A stretch of 64,000 nucleotides of DNA, taken from Phascolomyces articulosus. Taxonomy: Eukaryota; Mucoromycota; Mucoromycetes; Mucorales; Lichtheimiaceae. The notes below the pieces were generated by a model that did no database searches, was not told the DNA's origin, and worked only from the letters and a program-made list of their open reading frames with translations. The stretch is taken from the NCBI GenBank assembly GCA_025677815.1, contig JAIXMP010000002.1, positions 1,550,001 to 1,614,000 of the forward strand, in the 5' to 3' direction. The position numbers and the translations under genes were made by a program. Positions within the stretch are counted from its first letter, which is position 1. Every line of letters begins with the position of its first letter. Below are positions 1 through 10,990 of this stretch, piece by piece.

Positions 1-2
1 AA

Positions 3-635
3 GAGGATGAAGATGATAAGAAATCCAAGAGCAAGAACGTAGACGAAGAGGATGAAGATGATGAGAGGTCCAAGAACAAGACTGTAGATGAAGAGGATGA
101 AGATGACAAGTCCAAAAACAAGAACGTAGATGAAGAGGATGAAGATGACAAGAAGTCCAAGAATAAGAGCGTAGATGAAGAAGACGATGAAAAGGAATCC
201 AAGAACAAGAATGTCGATGAAGAAGATGATGATGAAAAGAAATCCAAACATTCAAACACTGATGATGCCAAAGAAAAGGATGTAGATGAAGAAAATGAAG
301 AAAAGGGCAAGGGAAAGCATGCCAAAGAAGAAAACGAAAAGAATGTAGATGAAGAAGATAATCTCGACTCTGTAAATCGGGCTATTGTTACTGCAAGTGG
401 TGCTCCAAAGGCTTCTGGCTCTGCCTCCTCCAGCGCATCAGGTTCTGGTGGTGCTTCTGCTCTTGCTCCAACAAATACACTTCACATGTTATCTGCTTCA
501 GCAAAGAGCGCTTCCGCTACACATCCTAGTACTACCGCACAAACCACTGCTGCTTCTGGTGCCTCTTTGGTTCAAGTGACCGCTGGATTAACAGCTGTGT
601 CGATGGTAGCTGCTGTGATGAATATTCTTTTCTAA
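3..635 (+). CDS. 3' end of a repeat-rich, probably GPI-anchored surface protein (partial)
   Basis: The frame is open from the window edge to TAA at 633-635 (210 codons visible; the 5' end lies outside). The first ~120 residues are a degenerate tandem repeat of about 13-14 residues built on 'KNVDEEDEDDKSK', alternating acidic and Lys/Ser-rich blocks. A Ser/Ala/Gly/Thr-rich stalk follows. The protein ends in a hydrophobic tail, 'GASLVQVTAGLTAVSMVAAV' plus five residues, with no basic residue after it. That layout (Ser/Thr stalk, small-residue region, terminal hydrophobic stretch) is what fungal GPI-anchored wall or membrane proteins show. The signal peptide cannot be seen because the start is missing. 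Function is not recognisable; a cell-wall or plasma-membrane protein is inferred only from the tail. Confidence 0.75.
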   Translation, partial: EDEDDKKSKSKNVDEEDEDDERSKNKTVDEEDEDDKSKNKNVDEEDEDDKKSKNKSVDEEDDEKESKNKNVDEEDDDEKKSKHSNTDDAKEKDVDEENEEKGKGKHAKEENEKNVDEEDNLDSVNRAIVTASGAPKASGSASSSASGSGGASALAPTNTLHMLSASAKSASATHPSTTAQTTAASGASLVQVTAGLTAVSMVAAVMNILF

Positions 636-1049
636 AATAAATTTCCGTTGTTCTAAAAAATGTTTCAATCCATACTTTTCTCTCTCACACATCTTTCTAT
701 AAACCATACAATTCATTTATATTTCATCCCTCAAGTATTTTTTCCCCTTCACCATCTATTTTTACTTTCAATAATTTAATTATATTTTTTTAAAAAAGAA
801 TAAAAACAATAAATAAAACACATTTATAATAGCACATTTATACATTCGCATATATATAATTTTTTATGATATAACTCATCCAGTTTTTATGTAATATGGA
901 TCAAAATATACAGAATTTTTGCTATGCATTATGGGAGAAAGAGAAAGAGTGTGTGTATGTGTATGAACAATAATATATTTTTTTAGCTGGTATGTTTTGA
1001 GTTCAATCTCTTTGGTAAAGAGATAAAGAGAAAAAAAAAATTGGTTTTT
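636..1049. other. Convergent intergenic region
   Basis: AT-rich spacer between two genes facing each other. Several AATAAA-like stretches just after 635 could serve 3' end formation. I see no gene here. Confidence 0.5.
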
Positions 1050-2102
1050 CTATAAATTTTGGTTGGCTCGCCAATCTTTGAGGGCTTCGAATACTGTCAT
1101 ACTGATAGCTGTAGTAGGAATACCCCAAGCAATTCTTGCTACCAAACCTCTCGTAAATGCACGCCATCTACCTTCGTGTTTCCACATCCTTCTTACTATA
1201 TCAACTGGACCCAATCGAAACGCGGCACCTTGTTCAGCAGCTGAAATTTGCCATCGCGTCTTGACGATATCCAGCGGTGTCGAAAGCATAATACCCATTG
1301 TACTTGCCACGCCAGAACATAATAAATAAGCTCCCATAGGTAATTGAGCTGAATCGCCTTGATGATCAATATCATAATGACGCGCATAAGCCAGTTTACA
1401 TTGTTCATATACAGCAAAATAAGTCATGGTATGAGGAACAAAAACTGCCAGACCCATCCAATAACCACGAAAAAAGCCTTTGATCCCTTCTGTTTTCCAT
1501 ATACGTTTTGCTAAGGATGTTGCCGTTGTGTTTGTTGTTGATGATGATACTTCTGTTTGGGTTTGTAATTGATTCTTCATTACTTCCATCGGCGTAAATA
1601 ATAGTCCTGCAGCTACTTCGGCTAAACAACCTGATGCTAAGTGATTAAATATATCATCGCGTGCAAATAGACCTCCACGAAGAGCAAGCTGCGCTTTTGT
1701 CGTTTCGTAACAGGTCAAATAAACTGATAAGGCCGGGACCGAAAATAATAAAGTGACAGGTAGACCACGATAAAGAGATCGTAATGCACCCGTGAATTTA
1801 TTCGTGGTTAGTTGATCAGGGGGTAAAATGACTTGCTTCAATTGTTGATATTCATGACCTGTTGAACTTCTGACTTGAAGACGAGTTTTGATGGTGTCGA
1901 CTACAATGATTCAATTACACACCATGTACACCAATGTTAATAAACTTTTTTTTCTTTATGAATTTATCATTAGATTGACATGACAAAGTGTTTTAAGGGC
2001 GAGATAAAGGGAAAAGAGTTTTTTTTTTGACATACTAGGGTGTGTAATGACTCGTGCTGTCAAGGCAGCAACACTTGACGCAAATAGATAATATGTATCC
2101 AT
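1050..2102 (-). CDS. Mitochondrial carrier family (SLC25) protein
   Basis: Two exons on the minus strand: 2102-2036, beginning MDTYYLFASS, and 1900-1050, joined by a GTATGT...TAG intron; 305 residues, the normal length for the family. The splice rebuilds the first signature 'PIDTIKTRLQ' exactly across the junction, which supports the model. The other two repeat signatures are 'TPMEVMKNQLQ' and 'STPLDIVKTRWQ', so all three carrier repeats are present with six expected membrane helices. Members exchange small solutes, nucleotides or cofactors across the inner mitochondrial membrane. The second signature carries Glu rather than Asp (P-x-E), a variant seen in several subfamilies. I cannot assign the substrate from the sequence alone. 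The gene converges with the GPI-type gene on its left. Confidence 0.88.
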
Positions 2103-3532
2103 ATTTCTCACGAGTATAATTGAAACCAGTGGAAAATGAGGTACCGTTGGTGCTCCGCCTTTTTAAGTGGAAAGAGCGGATCAAAATGTGTTCTACCAAC
2201 TAAAATTGACAATAAAAAACTCACATCCATGTTTTTAAGCATTTGAATTTTGGTCATGACTCACCCAAAATGAAAAGGACAAATTATCAATGATGGGTAC
2301 ACTATCATTTGGACTTATTTTTTTAATAATCTCAACTTGTAAATGTATGTTTCTTCAAGAGCGAAAACTTCAAGCGTTTGACGTGAGCCGTGGGAAACAT
2401 TTTAACATATACTTCCACTAGAGCTTTATTCGGCACTGCCTCTAAAATTTAATTTTTCTATTTTACATATTGTGCCAAAAGAAAGCGACCATATCTAACG
2501 GCGCAGGTCAATGTAATTTTTAATTAAAGAAAAAACGATTGACACCTAATGAAAATGGAAAGACATGCTGTAAAAGGTTTTCCAATGTTGAGTGCACGAC
2601 CGCTGATCTTTTTCAAGTGATGTCTGTGTTCCAAACTTGCTTTTGCCTTGCCATATGAAATGAACATATGCATACCCAAGCTTGTCTGTATCACCAAGGA
2701 CTTGTACAATGAATACAATTTTGATGTTAGAATGATTTTCAAGCAATAGCTTTACTGATTTTATTAGTACTTTGATAAAGGATGAATGGTATTTTCTTCC
2801 ATATGTATGTATTATAAATGTTCAGTTGCCATGTTTTTCTGTTTTTGTTATTATTAAAGTTTAAATCAAAGAAGAGACTTGTTAAACAATTAAGTAGAAG
2901 ATCCAAAAAGTAAATCCTCCTTGTATTGAGATACACCTTATGATTCAAGTTTACTCATTTCATTCATCAATTTGAACAATAAAATTTATAATATCACATA
3001 CTTGTTGAATTCAAGTAGAGTACTTTATTGTTCAACAGACTTTGATATTTGATATTATAAATAATATAAAATGGTTTTCTCTTGATAATACTAATTGTGA
3101 TGACAATGAGAATCACCATTATAGTGACAATATATGATACTTGGGCCAGTTGGAGTGATAGTTAATTACAACACCGGTTGTTTTTCCAAATGACGTTAAA
3201 TATATTTACATAGTAGCTTTGTTGTATATAATAAATATAAATGATGCTTCCACAACGAAGAGCAGTTTGTGAAGGTGCATCCATGATAATTAAAGGAAAC
3301 GATTGTTACTAACTGTTTTGCATGTGGTTCCTACATATATCCACTCGACGAGTCGTAGTAAAAAAAAGGTTTGCGATCGACGTATAAGCACTAATAAGAA
3401 TCAGTGTGAACCCCTTTGATCTTCTTCTGAATTGTCGATACGTAGTAAAAAAAAAAAAACGAAGTTAAATTGTTTAATATTTGTTGGGAGAACCTGAGCT
3501 CCTGAACATGCTTCGACTATTGTTATTATTCA
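2103..3532. other. Gene-poor AT-rich stretch
   Basis: Contains the promoter side of the carrier gene and then about 1.3 kb without convincing coding sequence; short open frames here lack any family resemblance. A compound inverted repeat sits at 2985-3061 (TTTATAATATCA with TGATATTATAAA outside, TGTTGAA with TTCAACA inside), possibly a small MITE remnant. No RNA gene was recognised. Confidence 0.4.
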
Positions 3533-3675
3533 TTATTCAGTGACTGCTACATGATCTTTTTCAACAGCTTCATGTTTTTCTTGATCCATGGTCAATTCTT
3601 TTTGTTTAAGGGCTTCCATTTCATCATTGGTCATATCACGATAGAGATCTGCAAGTTCAGTCATTGTTGGACCAG
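3533..3675 (-). other. Possible terminal exon of an unrecognised minus-strand gene
   Basis: A short open stretch begins after a good acceptor (CTGTAG at 3681-3676) and reads to TAA at 3535-3533. It encodes a hydrophilic, mostly helical-looking peptide containing 'MTELADLYRDMTNDEMEALK' and then a Lys/Glu-rich tail. Codon use looks coding-like, unlike the flanks. I found no convincing upstream exon between 3681 and 3950. It may be the last exon of a small gene or a relic. No function can be given. Confidence 0.3.
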
Positions 3676-3951
3676 CTACAGAATATCAATTTTTTCATTC
3701 CAACCTATTACAATATAATATATGATATTATGAAAATTTTGCTCTTTCATAATAATATAAGGTATCATATAAAAACCGACAGTGGCCTGCGTCTCGCACA
3801 GTGGATTGCAAGCTAGATAGGGGCAGCTGTAATCATGATTCGGTCATTCAAATGAGTGCATCCTGGTGTAAAAAAAAAGCTGGCCTATTTTTTTTTTCGT
3901 ACATCAATTTAACCCAAACGCAGGAAACTTGACACCATACGCTTTTTCAAA

Positions 3952-4497
3952 ATGGAGAAAGAAGACTCAGACTATATGGCCATGTTAAACAATTCCACGA
4001 TTAATCCTGGACCCAAACAAGAACAAACACCATCATTAGCAACGACATCCCAACTTAATACAGCCACACCTAATGAAACGTTGACTTCCGCATTTCAAGC
4101 AATCATGAACGTATCCAATGACTTGGTTCTTGTTTCAGAATCAGATGAACCTTTTGAATGGATCAGCGCCGATTGGGCCCAAGATAAACTACCTGTAACA
4201 GCACAAGAAATTATTCAACTTGGATGGGTGGATCCTAGTGTAGATTCACCTTCCACTTTTAAAACAAAAACGTTGAATCAATTTTTTGATCCTTTAGTGG
4301 ATGAAAAGAATGACCCATATAATCAAGCCAAAGGATTTCAAAAAATGTACAAGTTATTCAAGGACGCGTTTTCGGATGCGCAAGTATATTTTATTGGAGA
4401 AGGATCGATTAATGTATTTGTATTAGGCATCATAAATGCGACAAGTGGTGGAAAAAGAGCATTAGCTGGTTTGCGCAGCTTGTTGGTTCAAACGTAG
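3952..4497 (+). CDS. Nuclease A inhibitor-like (NuiA family) protein
   Basis: Intronless gene of 181 residues with the start ATG in good context (AAAATGGAG). Residues 1-40 are polar and Thr/Ser/Pro-rich. From about residue 43 the sequence matches what I know of the NuiA fold: 'LVLVSESDEPFEWISADW', then the 'FFDPL' and 'VYFIGEGSINVFVLGI' segments. In the cyanobacterium Anabaena NuiA blocks the sugar-nonspecific nuclease NucA by inserting into its active site. Fungal relatives exist but their targets are, to my knowledge, not established. The acidic 'ESDEPFE' segment corresponds to the strongly conserved part of the family. No signal peptide is visible, so a cytosolic role is likely. The inhibitor function is inferred from family only. 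Confidence 0.75.
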   Translation: MEKEDSDYMAMLNNSTINPGPKQEQTPSLATTSQLNTATPNETLTSAFQAIMNVSNDLVLVSESDEPFEWISADWAQDKLPVTAQEIIQLGWVDPSVDSPSTFKTKTLNQFFDPLVDEKNDPYNQAKGFQKMYKLFKDAFSDAQVYFIGEGSINVFVLGIINATSGGKRALAGLRSLLVQT

Positions 4498-4823
4498 TTA
4501 ATAGACTATTTTATTTCATGCATTTCTTTTTTTATATGCTACTTTTGGAAATATTCCTCCTTTTTTATTTTTCTTGAAACAACTGCTTTTTCTTTGTAAA
4601 TATAAAAACTATTATATACTATTCTTATTACTAGCTACTACTACCATTTTTTACTACTAAGGAGTTAAATATATTACTTTTACTTGATTCATGATCAGGA
4701 GGCTGAAATATATTTTCCGATATGGTGATCAACATCCTTTGATTTTATATAACCATGGTTTCTCATAGCGGTGTACTACCTTATTGTCACGTCTTTTAAA
4801 CCCCATAATAACAATAATATAAT

Positions 4824-5639
4824 ATGTCCATACCAACGACACCTGCTTCATCTACTCCAGCATCAACTCCTCCCTCAGTCGATTTTAGAAACGCAACCAT
4901 TGAAAATCATTGGGTACATTAGAAGAATAAAAAAATACTTGTATTCAAATTGTCATTGTCTCATTGTATGTACTTTCCCGATGTTTTTTTTTTTGTAGAA
5001 CGATCCTCCCCATACGGTATTTGTTATACTTATATATTATGACATATTATACACAATCGTACAATCTCACTCATGTTATAATATATGAAAATAGATCTTT
5101 AAAAAGAAAAGCGACGAACAACTCGAAAATGACAGATCTCATGACGAAATAGTGGAGTCTTTGACAACCGTATTGAATCATTGTCAACCTGTATTTACAG
5201 TAAGTGAACCATCCTCCTTCTTTCGATGAGCGAGTATATACCATTGGATAACTAATCAATACCTCCTTATTCCTCATTCTGATGATGTATATATATAGTC
5301 AGGACCAAATAAACGAGTCTATACAGATACTGCACAACGAATTAATGGGATGTTGAAAGAAATAGACAATGGTGAAATTCCACCGCATGTGATGCAATCC
5401 CTTGCTAGTTTGAGTAAAGGTATATAAAATAATATAATACTTTTTTGTTGTCACTGGTGATGATTGTATGATATACTCATATAATATGTTTATTTTTATT
5501 AGCCTTAGAATCAAAAGAATGGGATACAGCAAAAGAAATTCATACAAAACTCATGACAACAGAATATGAAAAACATGGTGGATGGCTTCTTGGACTTCGA
5601 CGTTTGATCGATTTATACAGCAAAGCATCCAGTTCCTAA
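4824..5639 (+). CDS. SRA1: Stand-alone SRA1/Sec31-C domain protein
   Basis: Five exons: 4824-4913, 4999-5016, 5095-5199, 5299-5419 and 5503-5639, all with GT-AG borders and matching phases; about 156 residues. Exon 2 is only 18 bases and encodes 'NDPPH', completing the 'WNDPP' motif typical of SRA1 proteins together with the Trp from exon 1. The helical C-terminal domain reads 'DTAQRINGMLKEIDNGEIPP' and later 'EWDTAKEIHTKLMTTEYEKH', as in the steroid receptor RNA activator protein and the C-terminal domain of the COPII coat protein Sec31. There are no WD40 repeats, so this is not SEC31 itself. Role unknown in fungi; RNA-linked or scaffolding functions are described for animal SRA1 protein. 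Start chosen because it is the first ATG in frame before the WNDPP motif. Confidence 0.78.
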
Positions 5640-5917
5640 AAAAGCATGTTAATGCTTATTATTATTACTACTACATCTCCTCCTTCTACTTCTTATTATT
5701 TTTTTTTTCGTTTCCCTTTGATATGGTCAATAATTCACGTATAATAAATTAGTTTACGGTGTACCATGAAATGATGGGGAATCTGTCATTTTACTATATA
5801 TGCACTGAATTTAGAAAGGGTAAACTATTTAACCGGTTGATGGAAGGAGGGTGTGTTATGTTTTTTTTTTCTACAAGGTTCTCTTCGTTCCTTTCTTTCT
5901 CACCTGAAATACAAAAC

Positions 5918-8845
5918 ATGTTGAGACAATTGACACAGTCGTCTGTTACTCGTATTGCTGGTACTACTCGTGCCAATGCAAGACGCCATTGGAAAAGTGC
6001 CAAACTTGCCATGGTATGCTTTTTTTTAATACTGTTATACCATTCAAAACGACTTCTTTTTTTTTTTTTTTTTATCATTGACATTCTTGATCGATCTAAC
6101 TTTATTTTGACATTTTTTCCTTCCTCCATAGTCCATGCCCATGGTTAGAACCAATGCATTATGTGCAGCCTCCATGGCAACCCAACGTCTTTTATATTCA
6201 ACCACGTCTACTCCTGTATGTAATTCGAATAAAATAATCCGTGCCCAAAAAAAAAAAAACTGAATCGTGTTGTTGACTCGCGATTGTATAACTTTTATTT
6301 ATATATTACCATATTCTGTAGGCTGAAGAAGTAGTTACCGGTAAAGAAGAAGTACACGAGTTTAAGACTGAAACAAAGCGACTTTTGAATATTGTTGCCA
6401 ACTCTTTGTATTCAGAAAAAGAGGTAAAAATTATATAAATTGGTTGGAAACTGTAATAAATATAAAAGTGATTGACAGTTTTTTTTATTATGTTAGATTT
6501 TCGTTCGGTAAATAAAACGTGAAAATACTAATGACAACATCAAACATTTGATTGTATGATATTAAACTAACATTGTATGTTTTAAAACAGAGAACTTATT
6601 TCTAATGCGGCTGATGCTTTGGAAAAGCTTCGTCATTCGCAAAATCTTGATTCATCGTTGGATAGTGGTAACCCATTGGAAATCCGTATTTCTGTCGATA
6701 AAGAAAAGAAGCAATTCATTATTCAGGTAAAAGAGAGAAAGGGACCATCCATACACTATATATCATAGCAGGTGATTAAAAAATAGTTATTTTATTAGGA
6801 TTATGGTATTGGTATGACTTTGGATGAAATCAATGAAAATTTGGGTACCATTGCTCGTTCTGGATCCAAGAGCTTTTTAGAAAAGATTGAAAAGGAAGGT
6901 TCTGCTGGGGCCAAGGATAGTATCATTGGTCAATTTGGTGTTGGTTTCTACTCTACGGTAATGTATCCAATTCAATATTTCTATTTTACGCGTAAATATA
7001 GAGTTGATAAGTTTCTGTTACTTATTTTATTTCAATAATAGTTCATGGTTGGGGAAAAGATTACTGTGTATACTCGTTCCGCAAAACCTGGATCCAAGGG
7101 ATACTGTTGGTCTACCGACGGTCATGGTTCTTATACTGTAGCTGAAGCAGATAATGTCGCTGTGGGTACTAAGATTGTGATTGAGCTTCGTGATGATTGT
7201 AAATCTTTTGGTTCTCATCTCGAAGTGGATGCTATCATTAAGAAATACTCAAAGTAAGAAAAATATGAGCTGTCATCATTGGAAAAAAAATGTTAGAGAG
7301 AATAAGTTATTTTTAACCATATGAAACGTATGGATTTTTATTTTTTATAGCTTTGTTGGTTTCCCTATCTACCTTAATGATCAGGCAGTCAACACAGTTG
7401 AACCATTATGGACCAAGGAAAAGAGCAGTGTAACTCCTGATCAGCACCGAGAATTCTATCGGTTCATTGCCAATGCATGGGATGATCCACAATACACTCT
7501 TCATTTCAAAACCGATGCACCTATTTCGATTTCATCCGTTCTTTATGTCCCTGAAAAACACATGGAATCCTTGGGCGAACGTACCGAACCTGGTGTTTCA
7601 TTGTACTCTCGCAAAGTCTTGATCCAACCCAAATCCAAGGGTCTTTTACCCGATTGGTTACGTTTTGTCAAAGGTGTCGTTGATTCCGAAGATATTCCAT
7701 TGAACGTATCTCGTGAATTGCTTCAAGACAATATTTTATCCCGCTTACGTATTGTCATGACCCAACGTGCTTTGCGTTGGTTAGAAGGGGAATCTAAGCG
7801 TGATCCAGTCAAATACAATGAATTCTTTTTGGATTTTGGTCAGTTTATTAAGGAAGGTGTCTGTACCGATGCCATGTATAAAAAGGATATTGCCAAATTG
7901 TTGCGATTTGAAAGTTCCTTGACCAAATCAGGCGAAATGATCAGTTTACAAGACTATGCTGATCGTAAGAAGGAAGATCAAAAGCGTATTTATTACTTGT
8001 TGACACCCAAACGTCGTTATGCTGAAGAAAGTCCTTATACTGAAATGTTTAAAAAGAAGGGTGTTGAATTGTTGTATTTGTATGAAACTGTGGATGAATT
8101 CGTTGTCAATCATTTGCGTGAATTCCAGGGTATTGATCTTATTTCGGCCGATTCTCCCGAAGCAGCTACAGACCCTCTTTTACAACAAGCACCTGTTGAA
8201 GGTGCAGGTACTGCATTGACAGAAACAGAAGCTAAGGATTTGGCCAAATGGGTGGAAGAAACATTGGGTCCTGATGTTGTGAAACAAGTGGATGTATCTC
8301 GACGACTTGACAAGTTCCCTGCTATTGGTATGTTTTATATAAATGAATAATGATTCTTTCATCCATGCTTGGTGCTTATAGCAATCAACCCAACCCTTTT
8401 TCTTTTTTTCCCCAAAAAATGTAAATATAGTATTGGAACATGAAAGCCCTGCAATGAGAAAAATGATGCAGATGATGGAAGGTTCGGCTCGTATGGAAGA
8501 ACTTCCTCCTATGCCAACACGTCTTGAAATCAATCCAGACCATGGTGTGATGCGTGGTTTGTTCCAAATCCGTAACCAAGATCCTGCTTTAGCCAAGTTG
8601 GTTGCCGAGCAGGTAAGGAATATATATAAATAACTTTTTGGATGGGGGAACGATGATGGGAAAAGCTATTGGGTTGTTAACATCTCACATACACACTCAC
8701 ACTTTTTTCCAACTAGGTCTATGATAATGCATTATGTGCTGCTGGTGTTCTTGAGGACCCGCGTTCAATGATTTCTCGTTTGAATACATTATTAGAGTTC
8801 AGTGTAAATAAGGCAGTTGAACAGGATAAGAAGGTGTCTGCATAA
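5918..8845 (+). CDS. TRAP1: Mitochondrial HSP90 chaperone TRAP1
   Basis: Ten exons: 5918-6013, 6132-6215, 6322-6423, 6497-6507, 6591-6726, 6799-6957, 7042-7253, 7351-8327, 8431-8612, 8717-8845; 695 residues, close to the usual ~700. Residues 1-60 are rich in Arg/Ser/Ala with almost no acidic residues, a mitochondrial presequence. The GHKL ATPase fold follows: '[15 protein letters not shown]', 'DYGIGMT', '[10 protein letters not shown]'. The middle domain has '[10 protein letters not shown]', carrying the catalytic Arg, and '[19 protein letters not shown]'. It lacks the charged linker and the C-terminal MEEVD of cytosolic HSP90, as TRAP1 does. It folds client proteins in the mitochondrial matrix. 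Exon 4 is an 11-base microexon supplying 'IFVR', without which the ATPase fold would be broken. Confidence 0.95.
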
Positions 8846-9254
8846 AAGTTTATTATTTGTATAGAATGTTATTATTATATATTATTATTATTATTGTTGT
8901 TATTTTTTGTTTTATGTAGTAGAATAAAAAAAAAGTAAATAGATACGCGTGAAAAAAAAAAGAAAGCGAAAGAAAACCTATAGGCGATAAACCTGAGTTG
9001 TATATTATTATATATATACTGATTTACTATGATTGACGACAGTCATGGGTGGATTGCATTTGGAAAAAAAAATCCTGTCGTATATAATCTAATTTCATAC
9101 TTTACTTTTGCATTGTTGCTGTTGTCAATAACAGGTATATAAAAAAAATTCTTCCGAGTATTTTAAATGGTTGTTTCTTCGTTTATCTTTCCTTTTCACT
9201 TCTTTATTTTTACTGTTGATATATCATAAAAGTACTTTATCCGTAAATATAAAA
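8846..9254. other. Intergenic region
   Basis: 3' flank of TRAP1 and 5' flank of the next gene. AT-rich, with TATATA stretches near 9001-9020. An in-frame upstream ATG at 9171 would add a hydrophobic leader to the next protein, but the ATG at 9255 looks more likely as the start. Nothing else seen. Confidence 0.4.
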
Positions 9255-10304
9255 ATGACAATGATTCGATCATCTTCATCCGCATCGATTTATCCCACTT
9301 TTCCTCCGCCACCACCGAGAATTTTTGCCCAGGAACAAAGACGACGACCTTCATCACCATTAACACACGAAAATTTGAATCGTCACTCTACCATGTATTA
9401 CAATACACCTATTGAGTTGACCAAAGAAGAAGTGATGGGTCGATATCAAACATCCATGGAAAAGGAATATAAAAAAGAACAAAAAAGAAAAAGTCGTCGT
9501 ACGCTACATCGTCATTATCACCAGCATCAGAGGATATCACCCTCGCCACCTTCCTCTCCCTTGTCAGAATCCTCATCACCATCACCTGTGAGTAGTCTTG
9601 GTTCATCCTCCACAAATTCAACTTGGACCCAAAAAAGAAATAGTACTTATTCTAAAAGAAAAAGTGCAATCATGCGAGAAACAGAAAATGTTGTGATCGA
9701 TGCTCCACCGTTACCTTTTCCTTATCATAATGATGCAGTTTTTATACCAGTGACTGAACAACAAGCCCGTAGTTCTACACCCAGAAGATTACGGCATGAG
9801 AGTTTTAATACTCTCTCCTCATCTACAAACCATGTTCCTTCTCTTATCCATCATGATTCTTCTCGTAGTTATTCCACAAGACGACGGTCCGCATCACCAC
9901 CTGTTTGGTGGGGAGAAGGAGTCGAAACAAGAAAACAAGAAAATAAAGAATCCGATAATAATAAGACAAACATGGATGAATCAGGACCATCTTCTGCTAC
10001 ATTACTTTCATCATCCTCTACTACGCGATATAGTAATCCTAGTATTTTGGCGACAACAGCTGCACGATGTTTCATCACCACCCCTACAACAAATTCCGCT
10101 ACTATAACTACTAGACCATCAACAACAAATAACAATAGACAACATATGCGTCTGAATTTAGTAGCAGATCATTGTCATCAACAACAAGATGAAACTTTAT
10201 ATATATCAAAAACATTGAATTCTACAATTGCAACATCGAACCATAAGAAAAAGCCCTTTGGGAAAAAAATGCGACATTGGTGGCAACGGCTCACTGGAAA
10301 ATAA
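9255..10304 (+). CDS. Hypothetical Ser/Pro/His/Arg-rich basic protein
   Basis: Intronless; 349 residues from the ATG at 9255 (context AAAAATGAC). The frame extends upstream to an ATG at 9171 that would add 28 residues with a hydrophobic run; I cannot decide between them. Most of the protein is low-complexity and probably disordered: Ser/Pro blocks ('SPSPPSSPLSESSSPSPVSS'), His/Arg clusters and Thr/Asn-rich stretches. An ordered-looking segment is 'PIELTKEEVMGRYQTSMEKE'. The extreme C terminus is strongly basic and aromatic, 'KKPFGKKMRHWWQRLTGK'. Many Ser-Pro and Thr-Pro sites suggest kinase targeting. No known domain was recognised. Confidence 0.65.
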   Translation: MTMIRSSSSASIYPTFPPPPPRIFAQEQRRRPSSPLTHENLNRHSTMYYNTPIELTKEEVMGRYQTSMEKEYKKEQKRKSRRTLHRHYHQHQRISPSPPSSPLSESSSPSPVSSLGSSSTNSTWTQKRNSTYSKRKSAIMRETENVVIDAPPLPFPYHNDAVFIPVTEQQARSSTPRRLRHESFNTLSSSTNHVPSLIHHDSSRSYSTRRRSASPPVWWGEGVETRKQENKESDNNKTNMDESGPSSATLLSSSSTTRYSNPSILATTAARCFITTPTTNSATITTRPSTTNNNRQHMRLNLVADHCHQQQDETLYISKTLNSTIATSNHKKKPFGKKMRHWWQRLTGK

Positions 10305-10990
10305 GAAAAAGTTGTATTATTTGATCATATATCTCCTCCCTATTTTCCTCTCGTTCTCTCTCTCGAACAAATAATAAAAAAAAACATATATAGCCACTTG
10401 TATATTTGACATATTAATAATTTTAATAATAAAGAAAAAGATGTTTGTTAAAAAAATTAATTACCGTAGAGACGTATGATATGAACTAACAATGATACTA
10501 TTGGAACGATAATGATCATCGTATATTTTTATATTCATTTGTGAGAGTGGTGTATTCCTGTACTGTAACAAGTGTCAATTTACATCATTGATTTATTACT
10601 AAACAACCCAGTGGTTCGCTCACTTAAATGACATCACTCAATTGTAAATATTTATATTACATTCTTCTTCTCCTCTCAAGAACGCCTATTAAAAACATGC
10701 AACATAGACAAGTTATAACATATTTTATTTATATATTTAATCTCATCCAAGCAGGCTATGTAGAAAAAATGACACTATAAAATATAAAATAAATATCAAT
10801 TGTCAAATAGAGTAATAATTATTTATAAATTGTTTTAATATTAAAATATTTACATTTTTTTTTGTTATATACATTTGAAAAGGAAAAAGGATACGTAAAA
10901 TATACTCTTTCGTTTTTCAACAAGGAAGAGAGGGGGGTTTTTTTTTTTACATAGAATCGTAATATGCGTTCACGACTTCTAATAAGTTTT
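10305..10990. other. Convergent intergenic region
   Basis: About 690 bases of AT-rich sequence between two genes facing each other. CT-rich and poly-A tracts lie just after 10320. No coding region, RNA gene or repeat recognised. Confidence 0.4.

Noticed and set aside
9171..9254. Hydrophobic N-terminal extension (signal peptide) for the protein at 9255
   Set aside because: The upstream ATG context is weaker and the rest of the protein looks like an intracellular, basic, disordered protein; kept as an alternative only.
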